Source: Oscillospiraceae bacterium
Lineage (GTDB): Bacteria; Bacillota_A; Clostridia; Oscillospirales; Oscillospiraceae
Assembly: GCA_015067895.1 (NCBI GenBank)
Contig: SVLP01000004.1
Span: 45,906 to 109,905, forward strand
DNA length: 64,000 bases
Direction: 5' to 3'
Part shown: positions 51,724-59,998 of the stretch, one piece after another
Layout of the letters: each line of letters opens with the position of its first letter
Numbering within the stretch: the first letter of the stretch is position 1
The notes under the pieces: generated by a model
What the model was told of the DNA's origin: nothing
Databases searched by the model: none
What the model saw: only the letters and a program-made list of their open reading frames with translations
Translations under genes and position numbers: made by a program

Positions 51724-52443
51724 TCATTTATCGACACGGGGTATCAAATGCTCAATAAGAAGCTCCACTGCAGCCTGATACTTGCGCAGCTGCGGCAGAC
51801 TCAGGCTGTCAAGGATCGCCGGAAGGAGGAGGTTCTGCTCGTTCTGGCACAGCACAGCGTTGACAATGGACTCGTTTCGATCCAGCAGATGTGCCGCATT
51901 CCGCTGAACCCAGGACTCAGCGTGACCGTTCAACGAATCGCAAACCACCAGGTTGATGCGCATTCGCTTCAGAACTTCATGCATGGAACCGGACTGGGAA
52001 TCGGGGAAGCGCAGATTGAGCTTCTTGTTGAGGACTTTTCGGCGTGAGGACACTTCCTTCGGAAGAAACTCCGGGCAGTACTGGATCAGCAGCCGGATGG
52101 TGAAGCCATTGTGTTTGCGGAAGGAGACAAAGCCGTCGGCATCGACCTTCGCAGCACTGAGCATGACGCAGAGCCTTTCAAGATCGGATGCATGGATGGG
52201 GATACAGTAGGGACTCAGCGCGCTTTGCCGCTTCAGATGTTTGAGATACTGGTCGAAGCCAATGAGAATCCCAATGCTGGCAAGGCCGAAAGCCGCCATG
52301 ATGATTCTGATCCAGATGGACTGACCTGAAAACGCGGTGACGAGGAATAATCCCGCGAAAAAGAGCCCCAGAAGGATACTGATCGGCTCCAAATAGGCGT
52401 AGATCGTCATGAGCCGGATCCGTTTTGATAAAAGCTGCGGCAT
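51724..52443 (-). CDS. Membrane protein, unknown
   Basis: A 239-residue protein: two transmembrane helices near the N-terminus (about 14-60; YLEPISILLGLFFAGLFLV and IIMAAFGLASIGILIGF), then a soluble C-terminal 170 residues that are mostly helical (RLCVMLSAAKV, NEQNLLLPAILDSLSL). No family recognised. The ATG used has AGAGGTG five bases before; two earlier in-frame ATGs lack one. Base composition is lower in GC than its neighbours. It probably forms a single-gene unit behind a TATAAT box at 52553-52558. Confidence 0.72.
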   Translation of the reverse strand: MPQLLSKRIRLMTIYAYLEPISILLGLFFAGLFLVTAFSGQSIWIRIIMAAFGLASIGILIGFDQYLKHLKRQSALSPYCIPIHASDLERLCVMLSAAKVDADGFVSFRKHNGFTIRLLIQYCPEFLPKEVSSRRKVLNKKLNLRFPDSQSGSMHEVLKRMRINLVVCDSLNGHAESWVQRNAAHLLDRNESIVNAVLCQNEQNLLLPAILDSLSLPQLRKYQAAVELLIEHLIPRVDK

Positions 52444-52522
52444 AAATACACCTCTCCCATCAGTGATTCGGAACATGGCACGGATTCGCCGGAACAGATT
52501 CCGTTTCGCCATGTGGTACTGC

Positions 52523-52546
52523 GGAACGGTCATGACCGTTCCCTAC
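52523..52546. repeat. Family E palindrome, copy 2
   Basis: GGAACGGTCATGACCGTTCC is a perfect 20-bp palindrome just downstream of the -10 box of the unknown membrane protein gene; it could be an operator. Related to 40812-40839. Confidence 0.55.
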
Positions 52547-52573
52547 ATTTCGATTATAGCATAGGATGAAGGA

Positions 52574-52604
52574 AAAGGGAATGGGCGCGCGGCCCATTCC
52601 CTTT
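52574..52604 (-). terminator. Terminator after pheT
   Basis: Stem AAAGGGAATGGGC/GCCCATTCCCTTT, followed by TTTCC on the minus strand, 9 bp past the pheT stop. Confidence 0.85.
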
Positions 52605-52612
52605 GGGGTGGA

Positions 52613-55000
52613 TTATCTCAGCACAGCACCCAGCTTGGACTCCAGAGCAGCGAGCACCTTGGAGGTGACACCCTCAGAGTCGGCATCGGTCAGGGTGCGG
52701 TCGTCGGCCCGGAGCACCAGGGAGAAGGCAACGGACTTCTTGCCCTCAGCCACGCCCTTACCGCGGTAGATGTCGAACAGGTCGACCCGGCGCAGCAGCT
52801 TGCCGCCGGCGGCGGTGATGACCTTCTCCAGCTCGGCGATAGTCACGGTCTCGTCACACAGCAGGCTCAGGTCACGGGTAACGGCGGGGTACTTGGGCAG
52901 GGGGGTGAAGGTGGGCTCGGGCAGCATCATGGCAAAGGCCTTGCTGAAATCGATCTCCACGCAGTAGACCTCGGTGTCCAGGCCGTAGGTCTTGGCCACC
53001 AGGGGATGCACCTGACCCATGTAGCCCAGGAGCTCACCGTTCATGGAGACGGCGGCGCAGCGGCCGGGGTGGTAGCTGGGGTTGTCCTTGACGGCGGTGA
53101 ACTCGGCCTTGGGCAGACGCAGACCGCTCAGAATGGCCTCCAGCTGGCCCTTGACGGAGAAGAAGGTGGTGCCCTCGCCGTAGGTGCCCAGGGTCAGCAT
53201 CTTGGGCTCGGCGGGCAGAGCCTCGCCCTCCACGGGCAGGTAGATCTTGGCCAGCTCGTAGAGCTTGACATTCTTGTTGTGGTAGGCGTAGTTCCGGGAC
53301 AGGATGTCCAGCATGCTGGGCAGGGCGATGGTGCGCATGATGGAGGTGTCCTCGCCCAGGGGGTTCTGGATCCGCAGGGCGTTGCGCAGAGCGGAGTCCT
53401 TGGGCAGGCGGATGTTGTCGAAGATGGTGGGAGAGACGAAGGAATAGGTGATGATCTCGCTGTAGCCCAGCGCACGGCACAGCTGACCGGCCTTGGACTC
53501 TGCCATCATGAAGGGGGAGTAGCCGCCCTGGGTGGCGTTCTTGAAGGCGGTGGTGGGGATCTCGTTGTAGCCGTAGCTGCGGCCCACCTCCTCGGCGATG
53601 TCAGCCATCAGGTTCAGGTCGGGACGCCAGGAGGGAACCTGGATCATACCGTCGACCACGGGCAGCTCCAGCAGCTCCAGATAGCGGATCATGTCAGCCT
53701 CGGGGATCTCGGTGCCCAGCAGGGCGTTGATCTTGTCGACCTCCAGGGGCAGCTGCTTGGTCTCGGGGACGTAGTTCAGGATGTCGATGATGCCGTCCAG
53801 AACGTCACCGGCTTCCAGCATCTCCACCAGCTCGCAGGCGCGCTGAACGGCGGGCATGGTCATCATGGGATCCAGATGCTTCTCGAACTTACCGGAGGAC
53901 TCGGTACGCATGCCCAGAGCCAGAGCGGTCTGGCGGATGGAGGTGCCGTCGAAGTTGGCGGACTCGAAGACCACGGTGGTGGTGTCGTCCAGGATCTCGG
54001 AGTTCTCACCGCCCATGATACCGGCCAGGCCGATGGGCTTGTCGCCGTCGGCAATGACCAGCATGCCGGGCTTCAGGTCACGGACGTTGCCGTCCAGGGT
54101 GGTCAGCTGCTCGCCCTCAGCGGCCTCGCGGACAACGATCTTGTTGGAACCGATGTAGCGGTAATCGAAGGCATGCATGGGCTGGCCGTACTCCAGCATG
54201 ACGTAGTTGGTGATGTCGACGATGTTGTTGATGGGACGGACGCCGTTGGCGCGGAGGCGATGGCGCAGCCACTTGGGAGAGGGGCCGATCTTGACATTCT
54301 TCACCATCCGGGCGGTGTAGCGGTGGCACAGCTCCTCGGCGGGGACTTCCACGTCCAGATGGTCGAAGATGGAACCGGCATCGGAGCCGTGAACCACGGG
54401 CTCATGATGGCGCATGGTCTTGCCGAAGGCGGCGGCGGACTCACGGGCCAGGCCGATGATGGAGTAGCAGTCGGGGCGGTTGTTGGTGATCTCGAACTCG
54501 ACGACGGTGTCCCGGTTGCCGATGACGTCATTGATATCGTCGCCGGGCTTGCAATTCTCGTCGTTGAGGATCCAGATGCCGTCGGCGTAGGCACCGGGGA
54601 CATCGTTCTGGCTGAGGCCCAGCTCCAGGAAGGAGCAGAGCATGCCGTTGGACTTGACGCCCCGGAGCTTGCCCTTGGTGATGTGGACACCGCCGGGGAG
54701 CCAGGAGTTGTGCAGGCAGGCGGGAACCAGATCACCCTGCTTGACATTCTGGGCACCGGTGACGATCTGCACCAGCTCGGGCTCACCAACGTCGATCTGG
54801 CAGACCCACATGTGGTCGGAATTCTCATGGCGGATGATCTCGACAACACGGCCCACCTTGACGTTCTTGATCTCAGCGTCCATGCGCTCATAGGTCTCCA
54901 CCTTCTGGCCGAAGACGGTCAGGGTCTCGACGTATTCCTTGTCGGAGTAGGCGGACAGATCCACGAACTCCTCATTGATCCAATTTCTGTTGAGTTTCAT
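52613..55000 (-). CDS. pheT: Phenylalanyl-tRNA synthetase beta subunit
   Basis: A 795-residue subunit in the usual domain order: N-terminal B1, tRNA-binding domain (about 40-150), B3/B4 editing domain (about 210-390), B5 (about 400-475), a core catalytic-like region, and a C-terminal ferredoxin-fold anticodon-binding domain (FTPLPKYPAVTRDLSLL onwards). With PheS it forms the alpha2-beta2 enzyme that charges tRNA-Phe. It starts 15 bp after pheS with AGGGAGGA before the ATG. Nothing is missing. Confidence 0.97.
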   Translation of the reverse strand: MKLNRNWINEEFVDLSAYSDKEYVETLTVFGQKVETYERMDAEIKNVKVGRVVEIIRHENSDHMWVCQIDVGEPELVQIVTGAQNVKQGDLVPACLHNSWLPGGVHITKGKLRGVKSNGMLCSFLELGLSQNDVPGAYADGIWILNDENCKPGDDINDVIGNRDTVVEFEITNNRPDCYSIIGLARESAAAFGKTMRHHEPVVHGSDAGSIFDHLDVEVPAEELCHRYTARMVKNVKIGPSPKWLRHRLRANGVRPINNIVDITNYVMLEYGQPMHAFDYRYIGSNKIVVREAAEGEQLTTLDGNVRDLKPGMLVIADGDKPIGLAGIMGGENSEILDDTTTVVFESANFDGTSIRQTALALGMRTESSGKFEKHLDPMMTMPAVQRACELVEMLEAGDVLDGIIDILNYVPETKQLPLEVDKINALLGTEIPEADMIRYLELLELPVVDGMIQVPSWRPDLNLMADIAEEVGRSYGYNEIPTTAFKNATQGGYSPFMMAESKAGQLCRALGYSEIITYSFVSPTIFDNIRLPKDSALRNALRIQNPLGEDTSIMRTIALPSMLDILSRNYAYHNKNVKLYELAKIYLPVEGEALPAEPKMLTLGTYGEGTTFFSVKGQLEAILSGLRLPKAEFTAVKDNPSYHPGRCAAVSMNGELLGYMGQVHPLVAKTYGLDTEVYCVEIDFSKAFAMMLPEPTFTPLPKYPAVTRDLSLLCDETVTIAELEKVITAAGGKLLRRVDLFDIYRGKGVAEGKKSVAFSLVLRADDRTLTDADSEGVTSKVLAALESKLGAVLR

Positions 55001-55015
55001 GATTCTTCCTCCCTC

Positions 55016-56059
55016 TTAGAACTGATCCAGGAACCGCATATCGTTGTCGAAGATCAGACGCAGGTCGTTGATCTTCAGGCGGCCCATGGCGGTACGCTCC
55101 AGGCCGATGCCGAAGGCGAAGCCGGAGTACTTCTCGGGGTCGATGCCGCAGTTGCGCAGCACGTCGGGGTGCACCATACCGGCACCCAGCAGCTCGATCC
55201 AGCCCTCGCCGTGGCAGGTGGAGCAGACCTGGCCGTCGATCTCACCGGTGCCGTGGCACTTGTGGCACTGCATGTCCATCTCGCAGCTGGGCTCGGTGAA
55301 GGGGAAGTGGTGGGGACGGAACCGGACGGCGGCGTCATGGCCGTAGATCTTGTTCATGATGGTGATGAGGGCACCCTTCAGGTCGCCCATGGTGATGTGC
55401 TCATCGACCACCAGACCCTCGATCTGGTGGAACATGGGGCTGTGGGTGGCATCGGCCTCGTCCTTGCGGAACACGCGGCCGGGAGCCAGCATGCACAGGG
55501 GGGGCTTGTGCTCCTCCATGTAGCGGATCTGCATGGAGCTGGTCTGGGTGCGCAGGAGGACGGAGTCGGCATCGTTGAAGTAGAAGGTGTCGGAGCGGTC
55601 GCGGGAGGGGTGGCCCTCCTCGATGTTCAGGCGGGTGAAGTTGTAATCGGCGTACTCCACCTCGGGGCCGTCAACGACGGTGTAGCCCATGCCCACGAAG
55701 ATGTCCTTGATCTCCTGCAGCACCATGTTCATGGGATGCTGGTGACCCATCTGGACGGTCTCGCCGGGGATGGTGACGTCGATGGACTCGGCGGCCAGCT
55801 TTGCCTCCAGGACGGCGGCATCAATGGCGGTCTTGCGCTCTTCGAGCTTGCTCTCGATCTCGGCGCGGACGGCGTTGGCCAGCTGACCCATGACGGGACG
55901 CTCCTCGGGGCTGAGCTTGCCCATCATCTTCAGGACGGCGGTCAGCTCGCCTTTCTTGCCCAGCAGCTTCACGCGCAGCTCATCCAGAGCCGCAGGAGTC
56001 TCGGCGGCGTCCAGAGCCTCCAGCGCGCGGAGCTTGATTGCTTCCAGTTGCTGTTTCAT
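55016..56059 (-). CDS. pheS: Phenylalanyl-tRNA synthetase alpha subunit
   Basis: A 347-residue class II synthetase: an N-terminal coiled coil (about 1-90), then the catalytic core with GHQHPMNMVLQEI, motif 2 GRVFRKDEADATH and motif 3 FGIGLERTAM. A short Cys-rich insert (CHKC, CSTCHGEGW) looks like the zinc-binding type seen in some PheS. AAAGGAG lies about 11 bases before the ATG. Expression is controlled by the T-box upstream, from which it is separated by a family B repeat. Confidence 0.96.
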   Translation of the reverse strand: MKQQLEAIKLRALEALDAAETPAALDELRVKLLGKKGELTAVLKMMGKLSPEERPVMGQLANAVRAEIESKLEERKTAIDAAVLEAKLAAESIDVTIPGETVQMGHQHPMNMVLQEIKDIFVGMGYTVVDGPEVEYADYNFTRLNIEEGHPSRDRSDTFYFNDADSVLLRTQTSSMQIRYMEEHKPPLCMLAPGRVFRKDEADATHSPMFHQIEGLVVDEHITMGDLKGALITIMNKIYGHDAAVRFRPHHFPFTEPSCEMDMQCHKCHGTGEIDGQVCSTCHGEGWIELLGAGMVHPDVLRNCGIDPEKYSGFAFGIGLERTAMGRLKINDLRLIFDNDMRFLDQF

Positions 56060-56098
56060 GGATTGGTTCTCTCCTTTGAAATGATGATACATGTTTTT

Positions 56099-56258
56099 GC
56101 CTTCCCCTTTGGGGAAGGTGCCCCAACGCGCGCCAGCGCGGTAGGGGCGGATGAGGCCGGAGCGCAGTTTGGATTCGCCGAACTGCATCAGTAAAGAGAT
56201 CCGGCGTACCGCACCTCACCCGGCCCTTCGGGCCACCCTCCCCAAAGGGGAGGGCTTG
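56099..56258. repeat. Family B intergenic repeat, copy 4, inside the pheST leader
   Basis: Ends GCCTTCCCCTTTGGGGAAGG and CCCTCCCCAAAGGGGAGGGC, each a small hairpin. The centre has TTTGGATTCGCCGAACTGC, like copy 2. It lies between the T-box terminator and the pheS start, so it is part of the mRNA leader. Confidence 0.7.
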
Positions 56259-56261
56259 GGA

Positions 56262-56545
56262 ACGAAAAAACGGCCTTCCGTCCCCGTGATTGGGGACGAA
56301 AGACCGATAAAAGTCTTCCGCGGTACCACCCGCATTCGCCATTATGGCGCACTCAATCAGGCGCAGACACGCCCTTGACCCTGTAACGGCGGTCACACCG
56401 GCGCACCCTAATTTGCGAACATTTCAGGCGGCAGCTCCCGGGGGAAAGCCCTGTGCTCTGCGCTGAGCGGCTCCCACCATACCCGCTCTCTCTTCCATAC
56501 GCAATGCGAACACACGACGACCCGATCGACGCTTTTGCATTTACG
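56262..56545 (-). promoter_or_regulatory. T-box leader of pheST
   Basis: The minus strand carries the conserved T-box sequence GCGGGTGGTACCGCGG (about 56318-56333), which pairs with the tRNA acceptor end. It is followed by a terminator hairpin (TTTCGTCCCC/GGGGACGGAA, then TTTTTT, about 56265-56305). A long stem I region precedes it, with the AGAGAG and GGTGGGAGCC features. A TTC triplet near 56419 is a candidate Phe specifier. Uncharged tRNA-Phe should favour read-through into pheST. Confidence 0.92.
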
Positions 56546-56551
56546 ATGGAT

Positions 56552-56580
56552 ATTCTAGCACGAATAAATGGAAAGTGCAA
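56552..56580 (-). promoter_or_regulatory. Promoter of the T-box-pheST operon
   Basis: Minus-strand -35 TTGCAC (56575-56580), 17 bp, -10 TAGAAT (56552-56557). Confidence 0.75.
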
Positions 56581-56611
56581 GCACTTTTTTGCGATAAAGT
56601 GCAAGTTTTCC

Positions 56612-56657
56612 TGTAGGGCGTGCGGCACTGCCTACGCCGACCAGGTTGGACAATTGC
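56612..56657. repeat. Family D short repeat, copy 2
   Basis: The reverse strand reads CCAACCTGGTCGGCGTAGGC then GCACGCCCTAC, matching the plus-strand copy at 60164. It lies directly left of a family A copy. Confidence 0.6.
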
Positions 56658-56690
56658 CCTGCACAAAAAGGAGAACCAGCTCATGTCAAC

Positions 56691-56796
56691 CGCTGCCATC
56701 GCGAAGCCCGCAGGGCTGTGGCGATCTCCTGGTACTGCGTTCAAATTTGCAGATCGTTCCGGGAGATTGCCGCGCCTTCGGCTCGCAATGACAGAG
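56691..56796. repeat. Family A intergenic repeat, copy 4
   Basis: CTGCCATCGCGAAGCC at the left and GGCTCGCAATGACAG at the right are inverted ends; the inside has GGCGATCTCCTGG and GGGAGATTGCCGCG. The remainder of the 56797-56853 gap shows nothing else. Confidence 0.7.
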
Positions 56797-56853
56797 GCCC
56801 TGTAAGCCGATCCTTCTTTATGGGCATTTTCGTCGATTTCGGAGACGGTGGGG

Positions 56854-57060
56854 TCAGAAGTAGAAAAGCTCCTCAAATTTCTTATCCAGCGCGATGCACA
56901 GGATCAGGGCTAATTTTGCGGTGGGGCTGAACTGGCCGGTCTCGATGGAGCTGATGGTGTTTCTCGACACGCCCACCAGCTCCGCCAGGGCGGCCTGGGA
57001 GAGCTTGCGCTCTGTGCGGGCCTCCTTGATGCGGTTTTTCAGGATCAGCTGGTTGTTCAT
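56854..57060 (-). CDS. XRE-family helix-turn-helix regulator
   Basis: A 68-residue Cro/CI-type DNA-binding protein: RIKEARTERKLSQAALAELVGVSRNTISSIETG is the five-helix domain (here in part SQAALAELVGVSRNTIS), ending FEELFYF. It has no ligand domain. It lies nine bases after the DUF6442 gene in the same transcript and probably represses that transcript through the three TTGnCAAGT-type sites at 57409-57487. Such small XRE-membrane protein pairs are common in Firmicutes; signal unknown. Confidence 0.93.
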   Translation of the reverse strand: MNNQLILKNRIKEARTERKLSQAALAELVGVSRNTISSIETGQFSPTAKLALILCIALDKKFEELFYF

Positions 57061-57069
57061 GGCAGGTCC

Positions 57070-57396
57070 TCAGTCCAGCACACCGACGATGAAGGACACT
57101 ATATCACAGATACATACGACGGAAGATACGATACACACAATCCAATCGAACTTTTTGTGATGAAAACGGGCGAGCATACCATGAGTGACGGAAAAATAGC
57201 AGAAATACACTGCGCCAAGTACATCATTCACAACGTCCGGGCCATCTGCCCAAAGATTGACTATTGCGATCATACAGCCAAGCAACAAGCAGACAGCACC
57301 TGCTGAACTGCGGGATTTGATATTGATCGCCTGCTCCCGCTCGTCCACATCTTTATTTTCCTTCCGGCTCTTTTCCAGAATCTCCTCTCTCGTCAT
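57070..57396 (-). CDS. DUF6442-like small membrane protein
   Basis: A 108-residue protein: charged N-terminus (TREEILEKSRKENKDVDEREQ) and then three or four hydrophobic segments (about 32-50, 57-75, 85-106). The opening and size match the DUF6442 family, which typically pairs with a small XRE regulator as here. AAGGAGG lies before the ATG. It is the first gene in the operon. Its function is unknown. Confidence 0.8.
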   Translation of the reverse strand: MTREEILEKSRKENKDVDEREQAINIKSRSSAGAVCLLLGCMIAIVNLWADGPDVVNDVLGAVYFCYFSVTHGMLARFHHKKFDWIVCIVSSVVCICDIVSFIVGVLD

Positions 57397-57408
57397 CAGG
57401 ATCCCTCC

Positions 57409-57487
57409 TTGCCAAGTTTTCTTTGCATCTTCAGTATAGCATTGCCAAGTGAACTTGTCAATACGTTTTGCAAAGAAAACTTGTCAA
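57409..57487. promoter_or_regulatory. Three XRE operator-like palindromes
   Basis: Sites at 57409-57427, 57442-57461 (TTGCCAAGTGAACTTGTCAA) and 57468-57487 (TTGCAAAGAAAACTTGTCAA) share TTGNCAAGT arms. The middle one overlaps the -35 box and spacer, the outer ones lie upstream and at the ribosome binding site. This is the pattern of an autoregulated promoter. Confidence 0.75.
57433..57461 (-). promoter_or_regulatory. Promoter of the DUF6442-XRE operon
   Basis: Minus-strand -35 TTGACA (57456-57461), 17 bp, -10 TATACT (57433-57438). Confidence 0.85.
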
Positions 57488-57539
57488 TCCTCTGACTGAA
57501 GCGGAATGCGGGCGACGAACTGTGATGACATGAAACGCA

Positions 57540-57680
57540 AAGACCTGCTCCCGGGCAACAACTTCCACCCTCTGAGCAGGTCTGTTATGCTGTACTTGCT
57601 GATCGGTTACTGCCCGCATTCCTCTCCCGACCCCTTCGGGGCCACCCTCTCCCCGGGAAGGGGATCAAGGTTCGTCGGGT
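57540..57680. other. Gap before the response regulator: hairpins and repeat remnant
   Basis: AGACCTGCTC and GAGCAGGTCT (about 57540-57588) pair over a 29-base loop, and GAATGCGGGC/GCCCGCATTC flank them. The stretch GACCCCTTCGGGGCCACCC followed by CTCCCCGGGAAGGGG resembles the right end of family B. No gene is seen. Confidence 0.4.
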
Positions 57681-57685
57681 TTCCC

Positions 57686-57705
57686 ATTCTTAAAAATTCT
57701 TAAGA
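57686..57705. promoter_or_regulatory. Direct repeats upstream of the response regulator
   Basis: ATTCTTAAAA and ATTCTTAAGA in tandem, about 60 bp before the start and upstream of an extended -10 (TGATACAAT near 57730). OmpR-type regulators bind such tandem sites; autoregulation is inference. Confidence 0.4.
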
Positions 57706-57761
57706 CCTCCACAATCGACAAATTCTGTGATACAATCATACCATCGAAAGGAGCTGATCCT

Positions 57762-58448
57762 ATGGAACAAATCCGGATCCTCGCGGTGGATGACGAGCCT
57801 GATCTGCGCTCGCTGCTGCGTATTTTATTGAAGAACCGGGGCTATGAGGTGCTGGAGGCCGCGTCGGGTAAGGAAGCGGTGGAGCTGGTGCGCTCGGAGC
57901 CCAGGATCGATCTGGTCATCATGGACATCATGATGCCGGGCCTGAACGGCGTGGAGGCCTGCGCCGAGATCCGCAAATTCTCCACGGTGCCCATGCTCTT
58001 CCTCACCGCCAAGAGCCAGCTGGCCGACAAGGCCGAGGCCTACGCCTCCGGCGGCGACGACTATCTCGCCAAGCCCTTCTCCCAGAACGAGCTGATGATG
58101 AAGGTGGAGTCCCTGACCCGCCGCTACCGGATCTACAAGGGCAAGCAGGAGCCCACCCCCGGCCTGGAGATCACCCTGGACGAAAGCCGGGGCATCGCCA
58201 TCCGAAACGGCCAGCGCATCGACCTGACCGACAAGGAATTCGCGATCCTGCGCTTCTTCTTCCGCAACCGGGGCAAGACCCTGGATGTCCAGACCGTCTA
58301 CGAGGGTGTCTGGGGCGAGAAGTTCATGCCGTCCTCCAACAACACCGTCATGGTACATATCCTGAACCTGCGCAAAAAGCTGGAGCTCGATCCCGCCAAT
58401 CCCAAGCTGATCCGAACCGTATGGGGAAAGGGGTATCAGTTTGGCTGA
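57762..58448 (+). CDS. OmpR/PhoB-family response regulator
   Basis: A 228-residue regulator. Receiver domain (about 1-120): VDDEPDLRSLL with acidic pocket, phosphorylated Asp in LVIMDIMMPGLNG, Thr in LFLTAKS and Lys in AKPFSQNEL. Winged-helix output domain (about 135-228): LTDKEFAILRFF and NNTVMVHILNLRKKLE with RTVWGKGYQF at the end. It is phosphorylated by the adjacent kinase, whose gene overlaps its stop by eight bases. AAAGGAG precedes the ATG. Target genes unknown. Confidence 0.95.
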   Translation: MEQIRILAVDDEPDLRSLLRILLKNRGYEVLEAASGKEAVELVRSEPRIDLVIMDIMMPGLNGVEACAEIRKFSTVPMLFLTAKSQLADKAEAYASGGDDYLAKPFSQNELMMKVESLTRRYRIYKGKQEPTPGLEITLDESRGIAIRNGQRIDLTDKEFAILRFFFRNRGKTLDVQTVYEGVWGEKFMPSSNNTVMVHILNLRKKLELDPANPKLIRTVWGKGYQFG

Positions 58449-59775
58449 GCATCGCACCTTCCGTACCCTGACCCTGAAGCTGATGGCGGTCATGTGTCTG
58501 GCTCTGGCGGCGGCGATCCTGACGGCACTGTGCATGGTCATCGTGGGCAACGCCCTGGTGGAGCAGGTATATCTGTCCAGCGAGGCCGTCAACAAGCGCA
58601 TGGGCGCGGAGATCACCGCCTTCCGCAGCTTCGTGGAGGAGAACCAGCTGGCCTCCACAAACGTCAACGCCGTTGGTCAATGGAACCGGGAGCACCCCAA
58701 CATCAATCTGACCATCTACGGCCGCACCACCACCATGACCTCCACCCCCGACGGCGCGGAGCTGGTGGGCAACGAGGCGGGCATCGTGGTGCGCTCCGAC
58801 CTCAGCCTGCAGATGGGCATGGAGTACCCCGTCAATTTCCGGGACGGCGTGTTCACCGTGGCCATCTACGACAACTCCCGGGGCATGGTCAGCGCGGCGG
58901 TGAATCTGTCCGCCCTCGGTTTGGCGGCCCTGGTGTTCCTGGCCACGGTGCTGCTGTATGACCAGCATCTGACCCGGACGGTGCAGACCCTGAGCCGTCA
59001 GGTACGGCAGGTCAGCCGGGGCGACCTGGAAATGCAGATCAAGCCCCAGACCTCCGACGAGATCGGACAGCTGGCACTGGATGTGGACGCCATGCGCCTG
59101 AGCATCATCGACAAATTGCAGCGGGAGGAGCAGGCCTGGCAGGCCAACTCCCAGCTCATCACCGCCATCTCCCACGATGTGCGCACACCCCTGACGGCGC
59201 TGATGGGGTATCTGGAGATCGTCTCCGACGAATCCCTCTCCCCCGAGGAGCGGCAGATCTATCTGGAGGTCTGCAAGAACAACGCCCACCGGCTCAAGAG
59301 CCTGACCGACGAGCTCTTCGGCTTTTTCCTGGTCTTCGGCAAGCCCACGCCGGATCAGGTGCTGGAGGAGTTCGACGCGGTCACCATCCTCGACCAGGTG
59401 CTGCTGGAGCACGTGATGGACTTGACCCAGCGGGGCTTCCAGGTGGAGACCAGCGTGGGCGAGGTCAGCGGCAAGTTGATGGTGGATCTAGGCCACTTCC
59501 GCCGGATCTTTGACAACCTCTTCTCCAACGTCCGCAAATACGCAGACCCCAGCTGTCCCGTCACCATCAGCCAGCGCACAGACCGGGACGAGCTGATCGT
59601 CACCATCTCCAACCACATCAACCGCAGCCAGACCCGGGTGGAGAGCAACCGCATTGGCCTGCAGACCTGCCACAAGCTGGTTGCCGCCATGGGCGGCGAA
59701 TTCAGCCAGCACCGGACGAAGGAGACCTTCATGGTGGAGGTCGTGCTGCCATTGCATGGCGCAGTTGACGGCTGA
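58441..59775 (+). CDS. Sensor histidine kinase with short ATP lid
   Basis: A 444-residue membrane kinase starting at TTG, seven bases after a GGGG-type site. A transmembrane helix (about 13-35), an extracellular region of about 120 residues, a second helix (about 158-178) and a HAMP domain are followed by the H-box ITAISHDVRTPLTALMGYL (His near 245). The N-box FDNLFSNVRKYAD is present, but the usual D-x-G-x-G box is replaced by ISNHINRSQTRVESNRIGL, so the ATP lid is very short. This may be a known variant subfamily. It overlaps the response regulator gene. Confidence 0.9.
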   Translation: MAEHRTFRTLTLKLMAVMCLALAAAILTALCMVIVGNALVEQVYLSSEAVNKRMGAEITAFRSFVEENQLASTNVNAVGQWNREHPNINLTIYGRTTTMTSTPDGAELVGNEAGIVVRSDLSLQMGMEYPVNFRDGVFTVAIYDNSRGMVSAAVNLSALGLAALVFLATVLLYDQHLTRTVQTLSRQVRQVSRGDLEMQIKPQTSDEIGQLALDVDAMRLSIIDKLQREEQAWQANSQLITAISHDVRTPLTALMGYLEIVSDESLSPEERQIYLEVCKNNAHRLKSLTDELFGFFLVFGKPTPDQVLEEFDAVTILDQVLLEHVMDLTQRGFQVETSVGEVSGKLMVDLGHFRRIFDNLFSNVRKYADPSCPVTISQRTDRDELIVTISNHINRSQTRVESNRIGLQTCHKLVAAMGGEFSQHRTKETFMVEVVLPLHGAVDG

Positions 59776-59785
59776 TTGATACTTT

Positions 59786-59832
59786 CTGTAGTGCGAGCGG
59801 CATTGCCCCCCGCCGATTACTTTGGACAACCG
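59786..59832. repeat. Family D short repeat, copy 3 (diverged)
   Basis: CTGTAGTGCGAGCGGCATTG then CCGCCGATTACTTTGGACAA, a diverged match to the copy at 56612 in the same orientation. Confidence 0.5.
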
Positions 59833-59867
59833 CATATGTAAAACAGAAGAAACATTTTCCAATTACG

Positions 59868-59970
59868 CTGTCATTGCGAGCCCGTAAGGGCGTGGCAATC
59901 TCCTGCGGGATGGTTTAGAATCGCACGCAGGTGCAGGAGATTGCCACGGCCTGCGGCCTCGCAATGACAG
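59868..59970. repeat. Family A intergenic repeat, copy 5
   Basis: Perfect 13-bp terminal inverted repeats CTGTCATTGCGAG and CTCGCAATGACAG. Inside, GGCAATCTCCTGC and GCAGGAGATTGCC also pair, so the whole 103 bp is a long palindrome. Confidence 0.85.
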
Positions 59971-59998
59971 TGTTATTTTGCAGTCGGTCCTTCTTCTG

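Noticed and set aside
53006..56194. A 1062-codon open frame antisense to pheT and pheS
   Set aside because: Same cause: third-position GC bias leaves few stops on the opposite strand. It crosses two real genes and the gap between them.
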